From positions 31,288 through 95,287 of the forward strand of contig JAWPHD010010286.1 of NCBI GenBank assembly GCA_037043455.1: DNA of 64,000 nt, given 5' to 3'. The notes beneath the pieces were generated by a model. The model searched no databases, was not told the origin of the DNA, and was given only the letters and a program-made list of their open reading frames with translations. The DNA comes from Cyrtodaria siliqua. Taxonomy: Eukaryota > Mollusca > Bivalvia > Adapedonta > Hiatellidae. Below are positions 44,380 to 56,284 of the stretch, in pieces. Numbering within the stretch: the stretch's first letter is position 1; every line of letters starts with the position of its first letter. The position numbers and the translations under genes are program-made.

Positions 44380-45660
44380 AGAGGGCCTGTATCGGTCAGA
44401 CCGTCTACTGGCTACATGGAGTCTTTTGTGAGGAACACGCCATTGACAACTAGGCTTGGTACTGATCATTCCTGCCAAGTTTCACTGAAATCCAGCTAGA
44501 GGTTAAGGAAAACTGTTCCGGACAATGTTTGTGTATAAGGGGCAATAACTGTGTCAAAAAGCATTCAACACATCACAGTGATGATAATGATGTGCAACTA
44601 GGCTTCAAGCCTTGGTACTGCCCATCACTGCCAACTTTCGTCGAAATCCAGTCAGGCCTAAATTAAAATATTGTTTGTTTGCAGTTTGCGACCGACCCAC
44701 GGCAAATCCGCCGACCCAAACAATAATTTTTTCATTTTTCTTGCATGTTCTGTTAATATTTAACTAAACCCTTTTAAAAAAAAACTCTATGGATAATACT
44801 AGTGAAGCACACGATATTTGCATGCCGTCGATGAGCATACGTTAATAATAAAAATGTTTAAAAAAAAAAAATATATCCCTACCTACCGACCCACCCCTAA
44901 AAGCCATGGGTCGGAAACTGCAAACAAACAATTTTTTAATGGTGGCCTCAGGTGTTCAGGAGAACTAGCCTAGATACAAAGTTAGTGTATTCAAACTTTT
45001 AAAGAGCCATAACTCTACCAAAAATCATTCAACCAGAACCAGGCGATGACATGCGCAACTAGACTTGTGAGAGGTGTTGCTTCTTTCCTTACTTCTCATG
45101 AACATGATGAACAGACTCAATAAAACCGAGTCTGCTGCTTTATTCTCTTATTTGTGTTTGCTGCTCGCAAAGGATCACCTTTATCATGTTTATCAGTATT
45201 TATTGGTATTCATTATCCCCACCGAAATTCAATGAAATTCGGCCAGGAGTTAAATTTAAAAAGAGACTAGTCTAGATAAAGTTTGTGTATCAAAACATTT
45301 AAAGGGCTATAACTCGACAAAAAATCATTCACCGGAACACGGGGATGACTAAGCCTGGTACTCATTAACCCGGCAAAGTTCCACTCAAATCCAGCCAGGG
45401 GTTCAGGAGAATTAGTCCAGACAATATTTGTGTATTAAACCTTTAAAGGGCCATAACTCCTCCAAAAAAAATTCAAATGAAATACGGAGATGTCATGCTT
45501 AAATAGATTTGGTACTGTCAGATCATTCCTGTAAAGTTGCATCAAAATTCCAAAAAAATTCAAATGAAATACGGAGATGTCATGCTTAAATAGATTTGGT
45601 ACTGTCAGATCATTCCTGTAAAGTTGCATCAAAATCTGGCCAAATGAAGAACCTATCATC
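44380..45660 (+). repeat. Dispersed repeat related to family C, with a MITE and an 87-bp duplication
   Basis: Repeated AAGGGCCATAACTC, CAAAAAATCATTCA and AATCCAGCCAGGGGTT blocks recur every 200-400 bp. An 87-bp segment around 45471-45640 (ATTCAAATGAAATACGG...) is duplicated in tandem almost exactly. No coding capacity. Confidence 0.7.
44654..44948. mobile_element. MITE with roughly 45-bp imperfect terminal repeats (intron 1 of transposase gene)
   Basis: The left AGGCCTAAATTAAAATATTG and the inner TTGTTTGTTTGCAGTTT pair with the right end AAACTGCAAACAAACAA...GGTGGCCT. The inner CCGACCCA blocks also pair. Its 295 bp split a family C-like repeat. The AGGCC start and CCGACC-rich subterminal bases recall the MITE at 41501. 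Confidence 0.75.
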
Positions 45661-46309
45661 TTAACGAGACAAAAGATATAGCATTTTTAACTAAATCAAT
45701 GGCTGTAACTCGGGTGTTACTCCAATCCGATTTTGATGGTTTTCAAACTTGTCCGAGCTTTCATTGATATTAACTATATGGTACAGGTTGGTAAGATCGG
45801 ATGAAAAATGAAGGCTCTATCGTCATGATCGTCTTAACGAGGCAAACAACAGAGTTTTGAACTAAATCAAGGGCCGTAACTCCGATGTTACAGGTCCGAA
45901 TCGGTGAGATTATTTTTTGAACTCGTCCGAGCTTTCATTATTAAATATCAACAATCTGGTAAAGTTTGTAAAAGTTCCGCTGAAATATGAAGGCCGTATC
46001 ATGTTAAAGAGGCCAAATTATAGCCAGTTTTAGAAAATCAAGGGCCATAACTCTGTTGTAAATGGTCTGATCTGGCTGTTTTTCAAGCTTGTCCAAGATT
46101 TCATTGCTATTAACAATCTGAGCAAGTTTGGTAAAGATCAAAAAATGAATGAAGGTGCTAGAGTGTTCACACGGCACTCCTAGGAAAAGCCCATAATGTT
46201 AAGTGATAATTGAAGCAATTGAAGTTTTTAATTTTCAGTTTTACACAATTACATTGGGTCAAGAGGAGCGTTAGAATTCCATGAGGTAACACATGAATGT
46301 TGTTTAACG

Positions 46310-46612
46310 GCTCATCAACACAGTATAGGTTATTTGGAGCCACCCCAGAGATAGGGGAAGGATACATAGTAATCCGGGAACCGTGCCCTTCTCTTATTAT
46401 CGAATAGATTCCTATGGTTCTTTAACGTGCTCGGAGGATAGACAGATACACGGGACCGCCCGGTTTACGTCCCCATCCAACGGACGAGGCTAAGGGAAAG
46501 TGTTTTGCCCAAGAAAACACCGATGGAACTCAGTGGCACCATGGAGGATTGAACCCGGGGCCTCCGGTTACAAATCTGCCGCGCTAACGACTGCGCCACG
46601 CCAGCCCTCTAG
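46310..46612 (-). mobile_element. tRNA-derived SINE (family 4), inverted
   Basis: On the minus strand the head reads GGCTGGCGTGGCGCAGTCGT with box A (TGGCGCAGTCGTTAGCG) and box B (GGGTTCAATCC). The body includes GTTTTCTTGGGCAAAACAC and CCGTTGGATGGGGACG, elements common in animal SINE bodies. About 300 bp. Confidence 0.8.
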
Positions 46613-46783
46613 GTAACACATGAATGATAAGCATTTTCATTTAATTATAAACATGTTAACCCCTGCATTCTACTACGGATGTGAGAATCATTGCTCCTAG
46701 TCCTATGTTCTTATATTAATTCTGTACCTACATGCACCCATAGAGCTATGATTCCTTTGGTTCATAGTATATTTTTCATATTG

Positions 46784-46862
46784 TACGTGGTTTAGTGGTA
46801 AAATGCAGAAATTCAGATTGAAAGGTTTTGGGTTCGATCCTCGCCATGGCTATGTTATTTAT
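46784..46862 (+). mobile_element. tRNA-like SINE head or tRNA pseudogene
   Basis: Box A (TGGTTTAGTGGTA, about 46788) and box B (GGGTTCGATCCTCG, about 46831) lie at tRNA spacing, but the acceptor and T stems pair poorly and no clear body follows. It is probably a truncated SINE. Confidence 0.5.
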
Positions 46863-47004
46863 CCTTTCTCAAGAGCAAGATAATTAATCCACATTGCTTA
46901 GTATTAGTTCTACCCAGGAAATCTGCATATAATATTGGAAAGGGGTGTTGCAGTATCAATAGATAAAGATAGGACGAAAATAAACACACTTGCATAGTGC
47001 ATAC

Positions 47005-47592
47005 CTTGTATGAATGTTTTGGCTTGGGTGCTTTCCTTGGTACACGGGCCATGCTCTGCCCTATCTTGTAAAATGAGAAGCGACCGGTAGAGCTCATCTC
47101 AACAGTGGTCTCATCCGTGAAAATTACATTTGAAAATGTTTCTCTGGTAGCTAACATTTGCACAGCAAAATTAAATCGTACACTGGTATTTTTATTGTTG
47201 ATAAGCTGGCAGTACTTCTTGTGTTTTCCAGACCAGCCCAATAATGTTCTATAGTTTAACGCACACCTGCTTGAAACTTTAACATTGAATTCCGTTTCTA
47301 GGTTAGCTGTTATCTCATTCGAGGACAGGTTGTTATTTTCTATCATCCACAAATCAATGAACTTGAAATGAATAGGAAGAAGTTTTCTTCGTTTGTTAAA
47401 TGTTCCAAAAAGAGAGCGTTCACGGGGTTTTCTTGCCGACTCTCCACGTTTGATCAAACATCTTACACCGCGAGAAGAAAATCTAATTCCACTTTGTGCC
47501 CACAGATGTTTCGAAATGCTTGCACTTGAAAATCCTTTCTTGTGTAAATAAAATACGGTGCTCTTTGATGTCACTGGTAATCGAGCTGGCAT
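47005..47592 (-). CDS. Spliced Tc1/mariner-type transposase, exon 1 (HTH and first catalytic Asp)
   Basis: ATG at 47592 begins MPARLPVTSKSTVFYLHKKG; the exon has 196 codons and ends KPKHSYK at a donor AAG/GTATGC. An N-terminal helix-turn-helix (KSTVFYLHKKGFSSASISKH) is followed by a second DNA-binding segment (NNLSSNEITANLETEF) and a linker with GWSGKHKKYCQLIN. The first catalytic aspartate is in VIFTDETTVEM (D160). Read straight on, the frame runs into intron; the in-frame join to 42744 gives the family-typical KPKHSYK-VHVWAG. Products of this family cut and rejoin DNA at TA. No stop or frameshift is seen. The 54-bp repeat cluster lies about 150-365 bp upstream. Confidence 0.88.
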
Positions 47593-47747
47593 TATCCAAG
47601 CGGAAGTGAAAACAAAACGGAAATGAATACAACAGTTTAAACAACTTTAGTTTAAACGAAAATCAAAACACATAATATTAAAATGACAGTATTTTGCTTG
47701 CCACTGAGGATTTAAAACATCAACTATTTTGATTTAGCGAGGTGTCT

Positions 47748-47960
47748 GTTTCGCAAACTCTGCGCATGCGTACTTTGCGAGTTTGGAAACGGCAACAAAC
47801 GGGTTTTCAAACTATGCGCATGCTCACTTCATGCGTTTGGAAACGGCAACAAACGGGTTTTCAAATTCTGCGCATGCTCACTTCATGCGTTTGGAAACGG
47901 CAACAAACGAGTTTCCAAACTCTGCGCATGCTCACTTAATGCGTTTGGAAACGCTGAAAC
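47748..47960 (-). promoter_or_regulatory. 54-bp tandem repeat with NRF1-like motifs upstream of the transposase gene
   Basis: TGCGCATGC recurs at 47761, 47815, 47869 and 47923, an exact 54-bp period. Units share GTTTGGAAACGGCAACAAAC. The first copy (TGCGCATGCGT) is close to the NRF1 consensus and a full YGCGCANGCGCR match lies at 48001-48012. The cluster is 156-370 bp upstream of the transposase ATG, where a promoter would be. Confidence 0.6.
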
Positions 47961-48269
47961 TTGCGTTTGCAAACGAACGGAAAAAACGGGTTTGAAACGG
48001 TGCGCAAGCGCACTTTAAGATTGCGAAAACCCGTTTTAACGTTTTGCGTTTTGCGTTTTAAACGAACGAACGCCAAACTAGTTTGAAACGCGAGTTTAAC
48101 GGTAAAACTCGGTAATAAAACGATTCTATATCTGTATATGTTTTATATATGTTTATTCCATTCATTAAATTAGAAGTGGCGAAAAATGTGCGGTATATAA
48201 AGTTATTACTTTCTTCTAAATACATTTGTCTAAATGCCTTATCCTTTACACTGGTTTTGTGCAATGTCA

Positions 48270-48895
48270 TTAGCTCGACTGATCAGAGATCAGCAGAGCT
48301 TATGCCGTGGTGCGGCGTCCGACGTCCGTCCGTCCGTCTGTCTGTCTATCCGTAAACTTTTTTTTGTAGCGACAACTCCTCTAGAACTACTGAATGGATT
48401 TTCATGAAACTTTACAGAAATGTTGCCCATGAAGTCTAGTTGATCCTAGCATAAATTCATGTTGATGTGAAATCCAAGATGGCCTCCAAATCTAAAAATA
48501 GGTTTTTAAAAAACAAGTTTGTAGCGATTACTTTTTGAAAACTCTAAGCGATATTGATATGGGACTTTTTCTAAAATGATCAACATGACATGATGTTGGT
48601 CTTTGTCGAAAATCGTTTTGATTCGACGTTAAACATGGCTGCCAGCGACCATCATTGTTTACAGAACTTGTAGCGACTACTTCTCAGAAACTACTTGACG
48701 GATTTTCATGAAACTTGACAGGAATGTTGCTCTTGATGTCTAATTGATCCTAGCAAAATTTCAGGTCGGTCGGAAATTCAAGATGGCCACCACGGCTAAA
48801 TATACATTTTCAAAAAACAAGTTTGTAGCGACTACTTCCTGAAATCAAAATCTAATCAGTAGAGCTTCAAGGTCATTGACCTCTTGTTTTTTTAT
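48270..48895 (+). repeat. Repeat family B, copy 3
   Basis: A complete two-unit copy from TTAGCTCGACTGATCAGAG to ATCAGTAGAGCTTCAAGG and a T run. AGGTCATTGACCT is at 48870-48882. Confidence 0.85.
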
Positions 48896-48899
48896 CATG

Positions 48900-49145
48900 C
48901 TCATTCAAGGTTTTCTTCATGACACCGCATGATCATTCAAGGTTTTCTTCATGACACGTGGCTCCATCGTAAATGGAGTGTCTATAATACAATTTGCAGC
49001 AACTCTGCAGGTTAGAAGGTTCTAGGCCCATTCTCCATATTTTATCCAGATGTAAATGGAGGATTAGCCTGTCATGTTCATCTCTGTTTGGCGCCATATA
49101 ACTTTTCTTGTATTTGTGCTCGTAAAACCCCATTTAATTCAATTA
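48900..49145 (+). repeat. Dispersed repeat family A, copy 4 (short)
   Basis: It contains ACACGTGGCTCCATCGTAAA, CAACTCTGCAGG and AGGTTCTAGGCCCATTC, and ends CCCCATTTAATTCAATTAAA. A 26-bp piece (GCTCATTCAAGGTTTTCTTC type) is doubled at its start. Confidence 0.7.
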
Positions 49146-49278
49146 AAATTAATGGTCATTTCATTGAAATCTAGACAAGTTTGTAGATGTATATATGCGC
49201 TGGTTTGTTATAAGTTAACGCACTAGTTTGTTGATGGTATGTCTCTTATAAGCGGTAGTTTTTCGATGATTTTGGGGA

Positions 49279-50150
49279 TCAGCAGAGATCAGCAGAGCTT
49301 ATGCCGTGGAGCGGTGTCTGTCCGTAAACTTTTTTTGTAGCGACTACTCCTCTGAAACTACTGAATAGATTTTTATGAAACTTTACAGAAATGTTGCCCA
49401 TGAAGTCTAGTTGATCCTAGCATGTGGATGTGAAATCCAAGATGGCCGCCAAATCTAAAAATAGATTTTTAAAAAAAAGTTTGTAGCGACTACTTCTTGA
49501 AAACTCTTAGGTGATATTGATATGGGACTTTTTCTAAAATGATAAGCATGACATGATGTTGGTTCTTGTTGAAAATCTTTTTGATTCGATGTTAAACATG
49601 GCTGACAGCGGCCATCTTTGTTTACATAGAGTTATATAATGAACACTTGTAGCGACTACTCCTCTGAAACTACTTGACGGATTTTCATGAAACTTCACAC
49701 AAATGTTGCTCTTAATGTCTAATTGATCCTAGCAAAACTTCAGGTCGGCCGGAAATTCAAGATGGCCGCCATGGCTAAAAATAGATTTTCAAAAAACAAG
49801 TTTGTAGTGACTACTTCTTGAATAAGTGATATTGATATGGGACTTTTTCTAGTAAACACTTAGCGACTACTCCTCTGTAACTACTCGACGGAGTTTCATG
49901 AAACTTCACAGGAATGTTGCTCTTGATGACTAATTGATCCTAGCAAACTTTCAGGTTGGCCGGAAATTCAAGATGGCCGCCATGGCTAAAATAGTTTTTC
50001 AAAATACAAGTTTGTAGCGACTACTTCTTGAGAACTATAAGTGATATTGATATGGGACTTTTTCTAAAATGATCAGTATGACATGGTGTTGATCCTTGTC
50101 AAAAATTATTATGATTTGACGTTAAACATGGCCGCCAGCGGTCATCTCAA
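49279..50150 (+). repeat. Repeat family B, copy 4
   Basis: It opens with a doubled GATCAGCAGA motif and carries nearly three units, one shortened by an internal deletion around 49825-49850. It lacks the usual TTCAAGGTCATTGACC end, stopping near GCCGCCAGCGGTCATC. Confidence 0.8.
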
Positions 50151-50559
50151 CTGTAACTTTTCTTATCTTCTTGTAGCATATGCATTATTTAAACAAAAGA
50201 CAACCATTTTATTTTTTACTGTAGGTCGGGTGTGTGAATCTTTACACTTCGCTTATTTTTTCTAAACATCACTATGTTAAATTTTCGATGTTATTACTGC
50301 ACAGAAGAAACAGAAACATTTGACAGTATCGTACACTACAAAGCCATGCATATGAAAATACGAATTTAAGCCTTAAAAGTAAAGTCTCTAACACCAAATC
50401 AAAGTATTTCAATTTGTTTCTAGATACAATCGTCAGAGATGGAAGATCAGTTATTCCATTATCGCATACTGAATCCATAAAGGTAACTGAATCTTAACAG
50501 GACATATGTGTTCCTTCAATGAGAAAAGCGAACTATATGTTGCTGTAACCGAGTGTCCA

Positions 50560-51440
50560 TTACAAGATGTCATTGACTTTGATAATTCAACAGCGGAAAC
50601 CATATTTTAAAATACAAAAGACACCCAATACATACTGAAAAGGGGATCATTTGGAAGCAACAAACACAAACAAGAGATAAAAGTAACGATCAGTGGCAAA
50701 AATGGCCGCCGAGTGTTTAAACGACGTTCTAGGGTGCGCCAAAACTCACACGTACCCTACTGTCATCCCAATAAAATTGGACGGTGTAAATAAAGAAATC
50801 CCCGCCATGATCTATTCTCTAACCAACAAGGCAGCATTAATAGCCAATACAAGTAAAACACAAAGATAGCCTAGAAAGTCACAAAGAAGGTACTCAGTGA
50901 CTTGGCAGAAGCCGGAGCAACAAGAGAACAAACCATTGAGGGCATGACAAGTCAAGATTGTAGACAAACGTCACCATCCTTTTGGGCTTTAGGTAGATTT
51001 CATCATAGGGTCCACATCTTGTCCGGCCATCGTACACTTAAAGAGGAAAGCATAGTGGCGAACTGTAAATGGGTCCACCAACAAGCATGCAATGCGTTGT
51101 AAAATGATAGGGTCATAACCTCTTTTGGTAAACCGTCTAACATGTTTAACACAGATAGTATGAAAATGATTATGACCAAGGATCTTACGAACTTTGTAAA
51201 TCACGTCACCATAGAAGTCGGGTTGTGATAGTCGCAGTGTTCTTAAATTACTTTTATATTGAGAAAGAAGATCAGGGTTACGATACTAACATTTTGCAAA
51301 GGTTTAACGCAGTTTATGATAACGGTAGCCCTGATGGAGTACCTTTTTAATAATGAAAAGATTACGAATATTAGTCCTCAACTCGAGTACAAGCTCTAGA
51401 AAAACGAATAATTTGAGAAGTAATAACACTACTGATTTTT
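50560..51440 (-). pseudogene. Penelope-like reverse transcriptase, C-terminal fragment plus 3' UTR (copy B)
   Basis: The minus frame 51204-50989 encodes IYKVRKILGHNHFHTI, KRGYDPIILQRIACLLVDP and FTVRHYAFLF, the same C-terminus as the plus-strand copy near 57550-57940. Upstream (51440-51230) the matching DNA has stops. The 3' flank (50560-50985) shares CCCCGCCATGATC and the AACCGGTTCTAGGGTGC-like segment with the other copies. Confidence 0.7.
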
Positions 51441-53115
51441 AGTCGGGGCAACTATTTATTGCCGCCACACAGCACTAAACAAACGTTAGTGTGAATGTCA
51501 ATAAATAATGAAAAGGGGATCCCTTGGAAGCAACACGCACAAAAAAGAGAGAAAAGTAGCAGACTAGGTTTAATTGAGTCTGTTCATGAGAGGTAATGTC
51601 GAGTGCTACACCACTCCGGTATGTAAAACATATGTCATCATACAGATGACGACATATGTATAGCGTTTGACGGATATGTTACTCTCTGTAACGGAAACGG
51701 TAGATCGTTTATTGTCAGAATGAAAGATGTTTTATTTTTATTTTCGGGCATCGCTTCCAGAAAAAAACTAGCCTTGAGATGGTTAATAAACGTGGTAACG
51801 TTGTGTTGTGTGTCAGTTCTTGTGCAATGAGGTATGATGACACTATGCATCTATTTTGGAGGACGGAGAAACGATTGTTTTAAGGTAAATTCTTACGGTT
51901 TATGTCAGGTTTAAAAAATAAAGTACTTCATTTTACTGAAATCATAACTCAAGGTCACTACAGTACCAGCCTATCGAAAATAAAATGTGCATTTCCTAGT
52001 AAAAAACATTTTGACTGTAATATCGAATAAGGCAAAGTTGTTTAAGTCCATGGATTATTACACCACTTCTCAAAACTGTGAAGGATTCAACGTCATATAA
52101 CCTTATTGACCTTAAGAAGCTAAACTGTTTATGTTAACTGTTTTGGTTACGAAAAAAAATAATACCAACATTGATGGAAAGACGAGATCGATTTGACGAT
52201 GCAATTGTTACGTTGAAAGAAATTGAAATGGAAATTGATCAGGTCAAAACAAATGCTAATAATTCCAAGAAATACATACCGAATTTTATTTCATCAGCCA
52301 GTTTTATAACACATATATAATCAGTTAAGTATTGCTGCATTTCTATGAAATATCATGTACTGTATTTAATTATCAATATATTACTAAAGATATATGTGTT
52401 CTTATTTAAATGTTCCTCTTAAATAAACATTATATATTGATGAACAACTATGAACTCTGAACTTTATGACTTTTGCCATTCACACTTTGGAAAATAAACA
52501 CAAACAATTAATTGGAGGTGACCATAAATTGTTTTAGATATATATTTCCATGAAATATGAAGTCTGCAAGGAAAAAGGAAAAATATTGACGAAGGAATGG
52601 GCAAACAGTCGAGACACACATTATATCCTCTGACAAAGTTCGTTAAGATGTTATAAAATGAATAAAAGGTTATGTTTTACCGACCGTGACTTTGATAGAG
52701 AGAAATGTCTATACTTACCATGTAAGAAAAGACGCTAAGCTAAAACAAACCAGCGCCTCTACATCGAAAACCTAGCGCTTACCTTCAACACACATTCGCT
52801 TTGATAAATGTTAACATCTACAAACCAAATGTATTTTATTTATGTATTTTGGCTTTACAATTGGTGTTAATATCTAGATGTATATGCATTTAAAAGAGAC
52901 TTGAAGATTATATAATAGAAAGCATGCTTTGTTTTAATTTGGTCAACATAAGTTTTATTTAACTGTTTCAGACATCAGAATCTATCCTTAGTTACCTTAT
53001 GCAATGTTATTTTCTATTCTGATATTATTGTTTACTGTCGTTTTATTTCATGCGATTTACATGTCATGTCATATGACCCATGATTGGTTAAATAAATTTA
53101 TTCTATTCTATTCTT
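51441..53115. other. AT-rich spacer ending in a LINE-like 3' end (family 3, copy 2)
   Basis: There are no supported genes. The last part, about 52960-53113, is a plus-strand retroposon end reading CATATGACCCATGATTGG, AAATAAA and a TTCTATTCTATTC tail, matching the inverted copy at 23527. Confidence 0.45.
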
Positions 53116-53469
53116 AATGGGTGTTCTAATCTGTTTAGTGCTTTATAATAAACGGTACTAAATATACCATGTTCCCAAGAATGATAATCCTTGTCTGCTC
53201 TTTAACTCCTTGCCCGTGAAGCTGATCTCATGAAACTTAATAGGTGGACTGCCTGTGGTGAGAAAATGATGTCTATCTATTTTTATGGCAATAGGTCAAA
53301 GATCACCTTGACCTGAGCATGAAAATGTTTTTCCACTGTGATACACCCCGTTCCTCTAAAACAACCTTGATGGGTGGAATGTGACTCGAGAATAACGCTT
53401 GAAATTTGATTATTTTCCTCAGCCACAGGCTTTTTCTTTAGCCTATGGCTATTTGTCTAATGCTTGGCA

Positions 53470-55335
53470 CTACCTAAAGAAATATAAAAAGATCGGACAG
53501 GGAAAGTAGCATTCAAGGAGGACAGTCAACCACAAAACACAGAAACAAACATAGAAACAGACAAACAAGAAGGCAAAAGTAATAATAAAATTAAACGACA
53601 TCACAAACACAAAAGGCTTGACAATAGGGCTTCTGCCTTGGAACGGTCAGTGGCAAAGTATGCCACTTGGGGTTTAAACCGGTTCTAGGGTGCACCAAAC
53701 TTCACACTTACCCTACTGTCATCCCATTAAAACAGGACAGTGTAAATAAAGAAATCCCCGCCATGATCTAATCTCTAACCAACAAGGCAGCATCAATAGG
53801 CAATATAAGTAAAACACAAATATGCTCGTGTCAATAAAATACAAAAAAAAATAACAGTGTAAGTGGTAAATGCTCCCGAAGTGTCCTTTGACATCTAAGT
53901 ATGACCTTGACCTTGGAGCCATGGACCTGGATTGTGTGCACGACACGTCGTTTGTTGTGGTGAGCACTTGTGCCAAGTTATTTGAAAATCCGTCCAGGCA
54001 TGCAAAAGTTATTGACAAGGACACGATTTGACCTTTGGCCTCTAAATGTGACCTTGACCTTGGGCCACCGACCTGGATTTTGTGCTCGACACATCGTCTT
54101 GTTGTGGTGAGCACTTGTGCCAAGTTTTTTGAAAATCCGTCCATGAATGCCAGTTATTGACCGGACACAATTTGACTTTTGACCTCCAAATGTGACCTTG
54201 ACCTTGAAGACCTGGGTTTTGCGCGCGACACATCGTCTTGTTATGGTGATCACTTGTGCCAAGTTATTTAAAAATCCCTGCGGGGTTGTGACGTTACGGA
54301 CCGGACACGAAATTGCGTACCTGTTTTTGACATATGAACTGCAAGTGTGACCTTGACCTTTGAGGTACGGACCTGGGTTTTGCGCGCGACGCATCGTCTT
54401 GTTATGGTGATCACTTGTGTCAAGTTATTTAAAATCCCTTCAGGGGTTGTGACGTTACGGTCCGGACACGAAATTGCCTACCTGTTTTTTTACATATGAC
54501 CTACAAGTGTGACCTTGACCTTTGAGGTACGGACCTGGGTTTTGCGCGTGACACATCGTCTTGTTATGGTGATCACTTGTGCCAAGTTATTTAAAAATCC
54601 CTACAGGGGTTGTGACGTTACGGTCCGGACACAAAATTGTGTACCTGTTTTTGACATATGAACTGCAAGTGTGACCTTGACCTTTGAGGTACGGACCTGG
54701 GATTTGCGCGCGACACATCGTCTTGTTATGGTGATCACTTGTGCCAAGTAATTTAAAAATCCCTGCAGGGGTTGTGACGTTACGGTCCGGACACGAAATT
54801 GCGTACCTGTTTTTGACTTATGAACTTCAAGTGTGACCTTGACCTCTGAGGTACGGACCTGGGTTTTGCGCGCGACATATCGTCTTGTTATGGTGATCAC
54901 TTGTGCCAAGTTATTTAAAAATCCCTGCTGGGGTTGTGACGTTACGGTCCGGACACTAAATTGCGTACCTGTTTTTGACCTATGAACTTCAAGTGTGACC
55001 TTCATTTTTGAGGTACGGATCTGGGTTTTGCGCGCGACACATCGTCTTGTTATGGTGATCACTTGTGCCAAGTTAATTTAAAATCCATGCAGGGGTTTTG
55101 AAGGTACAGTCCGGACACAAACTGCGGAATGATGGAATGCGGACAGTCAGACAGACAGACAGAATCCAGACAGACAGACGGACGGCGCGATTACAATGAA
55201 GTTACTCAATGACTTGGCAGAAGCCAGAGCAACAAGAGAATAAACCATTAAGGGCACGACAAGAAAGATTATAGACAAACATCAAACGCCACCGTCCAAA
55301 TGGGCTTTAGTAAGTCAACCCATGGTCCTTTACAG
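53470..55335 (-). mobile_element. Penelope-like element 3' region (copy C) split by a satellite array
   Basis: Sequence at 53470-53865 and at 55190-55335 is continuous in the other copies (compare 58400 back to 57960, inverted). The tail reads AAAAAGATCGGACAGGG, CAATAGGGCTTCTGCC and CCCCGCCATGATC. The 53880-55190 array is inserted in between. No coding region survives. Confidence 0.7.
53880..55190. repeat. Satellite array, about 141-162-bp units, each with TGACCTTGACCT
   Basis: TGACCTTGACCT occurs at 53902, 54051, 54192, 54348, 54510, 54672 and 54834, with a decayed copy at 54995. The later units have an exact 162-bp period (54 codons), which is why long minus-strand frames appear. Shared blocks are GTGATCACTTGTGCCAAG and ACGTTACGGTCCGGACAC. 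The right end is a CAGACAGACAGACGGACGG run. A diverged unit lies alone at about 62805-62965. Confidence 0.93.
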
Positions 55336-56284
55336 GTTTATGAACACAAAGCTCTGTGTAGTTACTATTTACTTGCCGTTGGTTATTTATCGTTGCCGAA
55401 AATGTAAGTAGAGGGGTATATATGCTCTTGTCATATTTGCTTAATTTTCCTTCTATTCGCTCGAGACTCCTATTCATGTTCACTTATCCCTGAAAAAATA
55501 GGTGGTGATGAACTCATCAGGAGATTTACTTCCTGTTTTAAATTATGGCTGTTAATGTGATAAAACGTCGACAGAGAATAGCCTGTGCGTGTTTGACCTT
55601 AACGTTCCGCTATATTAAACAATGCAAACTGCAATTTTATAGAGATTGTAGGGAAGTTCAATATTTGGTACTGGAAATATATACGTGCGTCTTATAGCAT
55701 AGTATACACCAGATCTTACTCTCAAAATATAAAAAAAATATTGTAAACGACCACTATACGATTCACAGTTTATTTAATAATTTGTTTTATCCGGCTCGTT
55801 GTTTTAAGCTTTGTGAAAGTTTGTGTTTGCTTAATTAGTAAAATGTGTTTAGTTAAGAGGATGTGTTTAGTTAAGAGGATGATGTTAGAGTATAATGTTT
55901 TAAAATTCTCAGTAGAGGTGCAGCCGAATCATTTATCGTGCATACACCGCATAACTATTCAGGTGAGAAGGTTCTAGGCACGTTTTGCATATTCTTTTCT
56001 CGATGTAAATGAAGGGTGGGCCTTGAATAATCATTCCTGTTTTCAGATATAACGTTTAATACGGGTATTAGTTTTAGCTTTGTGTTTATTATCAAATATC
56101 TGTACGTGTATTTAACAAAATAAATTATAAATTATTTCAGCACACTGTATTAATTTTCAATTCTAGATCATATGGTTGAGATATCGGTGGCGATTTCCAA
56201 TCACTGGTAAATTAAGAATAGATTATTTGTACAAAAAAATACTACACATATACTTACCCTAAACACGTTGCGTTTTTCCCCTTA
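55336..56284. other. Spacer, no supported gene
   Basis: AT-rich sequence with a short family A-like fragment (CAGGTGAGAAGGTTCTAGGC, about 55960-56050) and a tandem GTTTAGTTAAGAGGATG pair near 55848-55880. Confidence 0.5.

Noticed and set aside
47742..47995. Plus frames across the 54-bp repeat
   Set aside because: 54 is a multiple of three; the frames are repeat artefacts in the promoter-side region.
54601..55071. 156-codon minus frame, with 138- and 141-codon neighbours
   Set aside because: The 162-bp satellite period is a multiple of three, so one open unit keeps all open. There is no coding signature.
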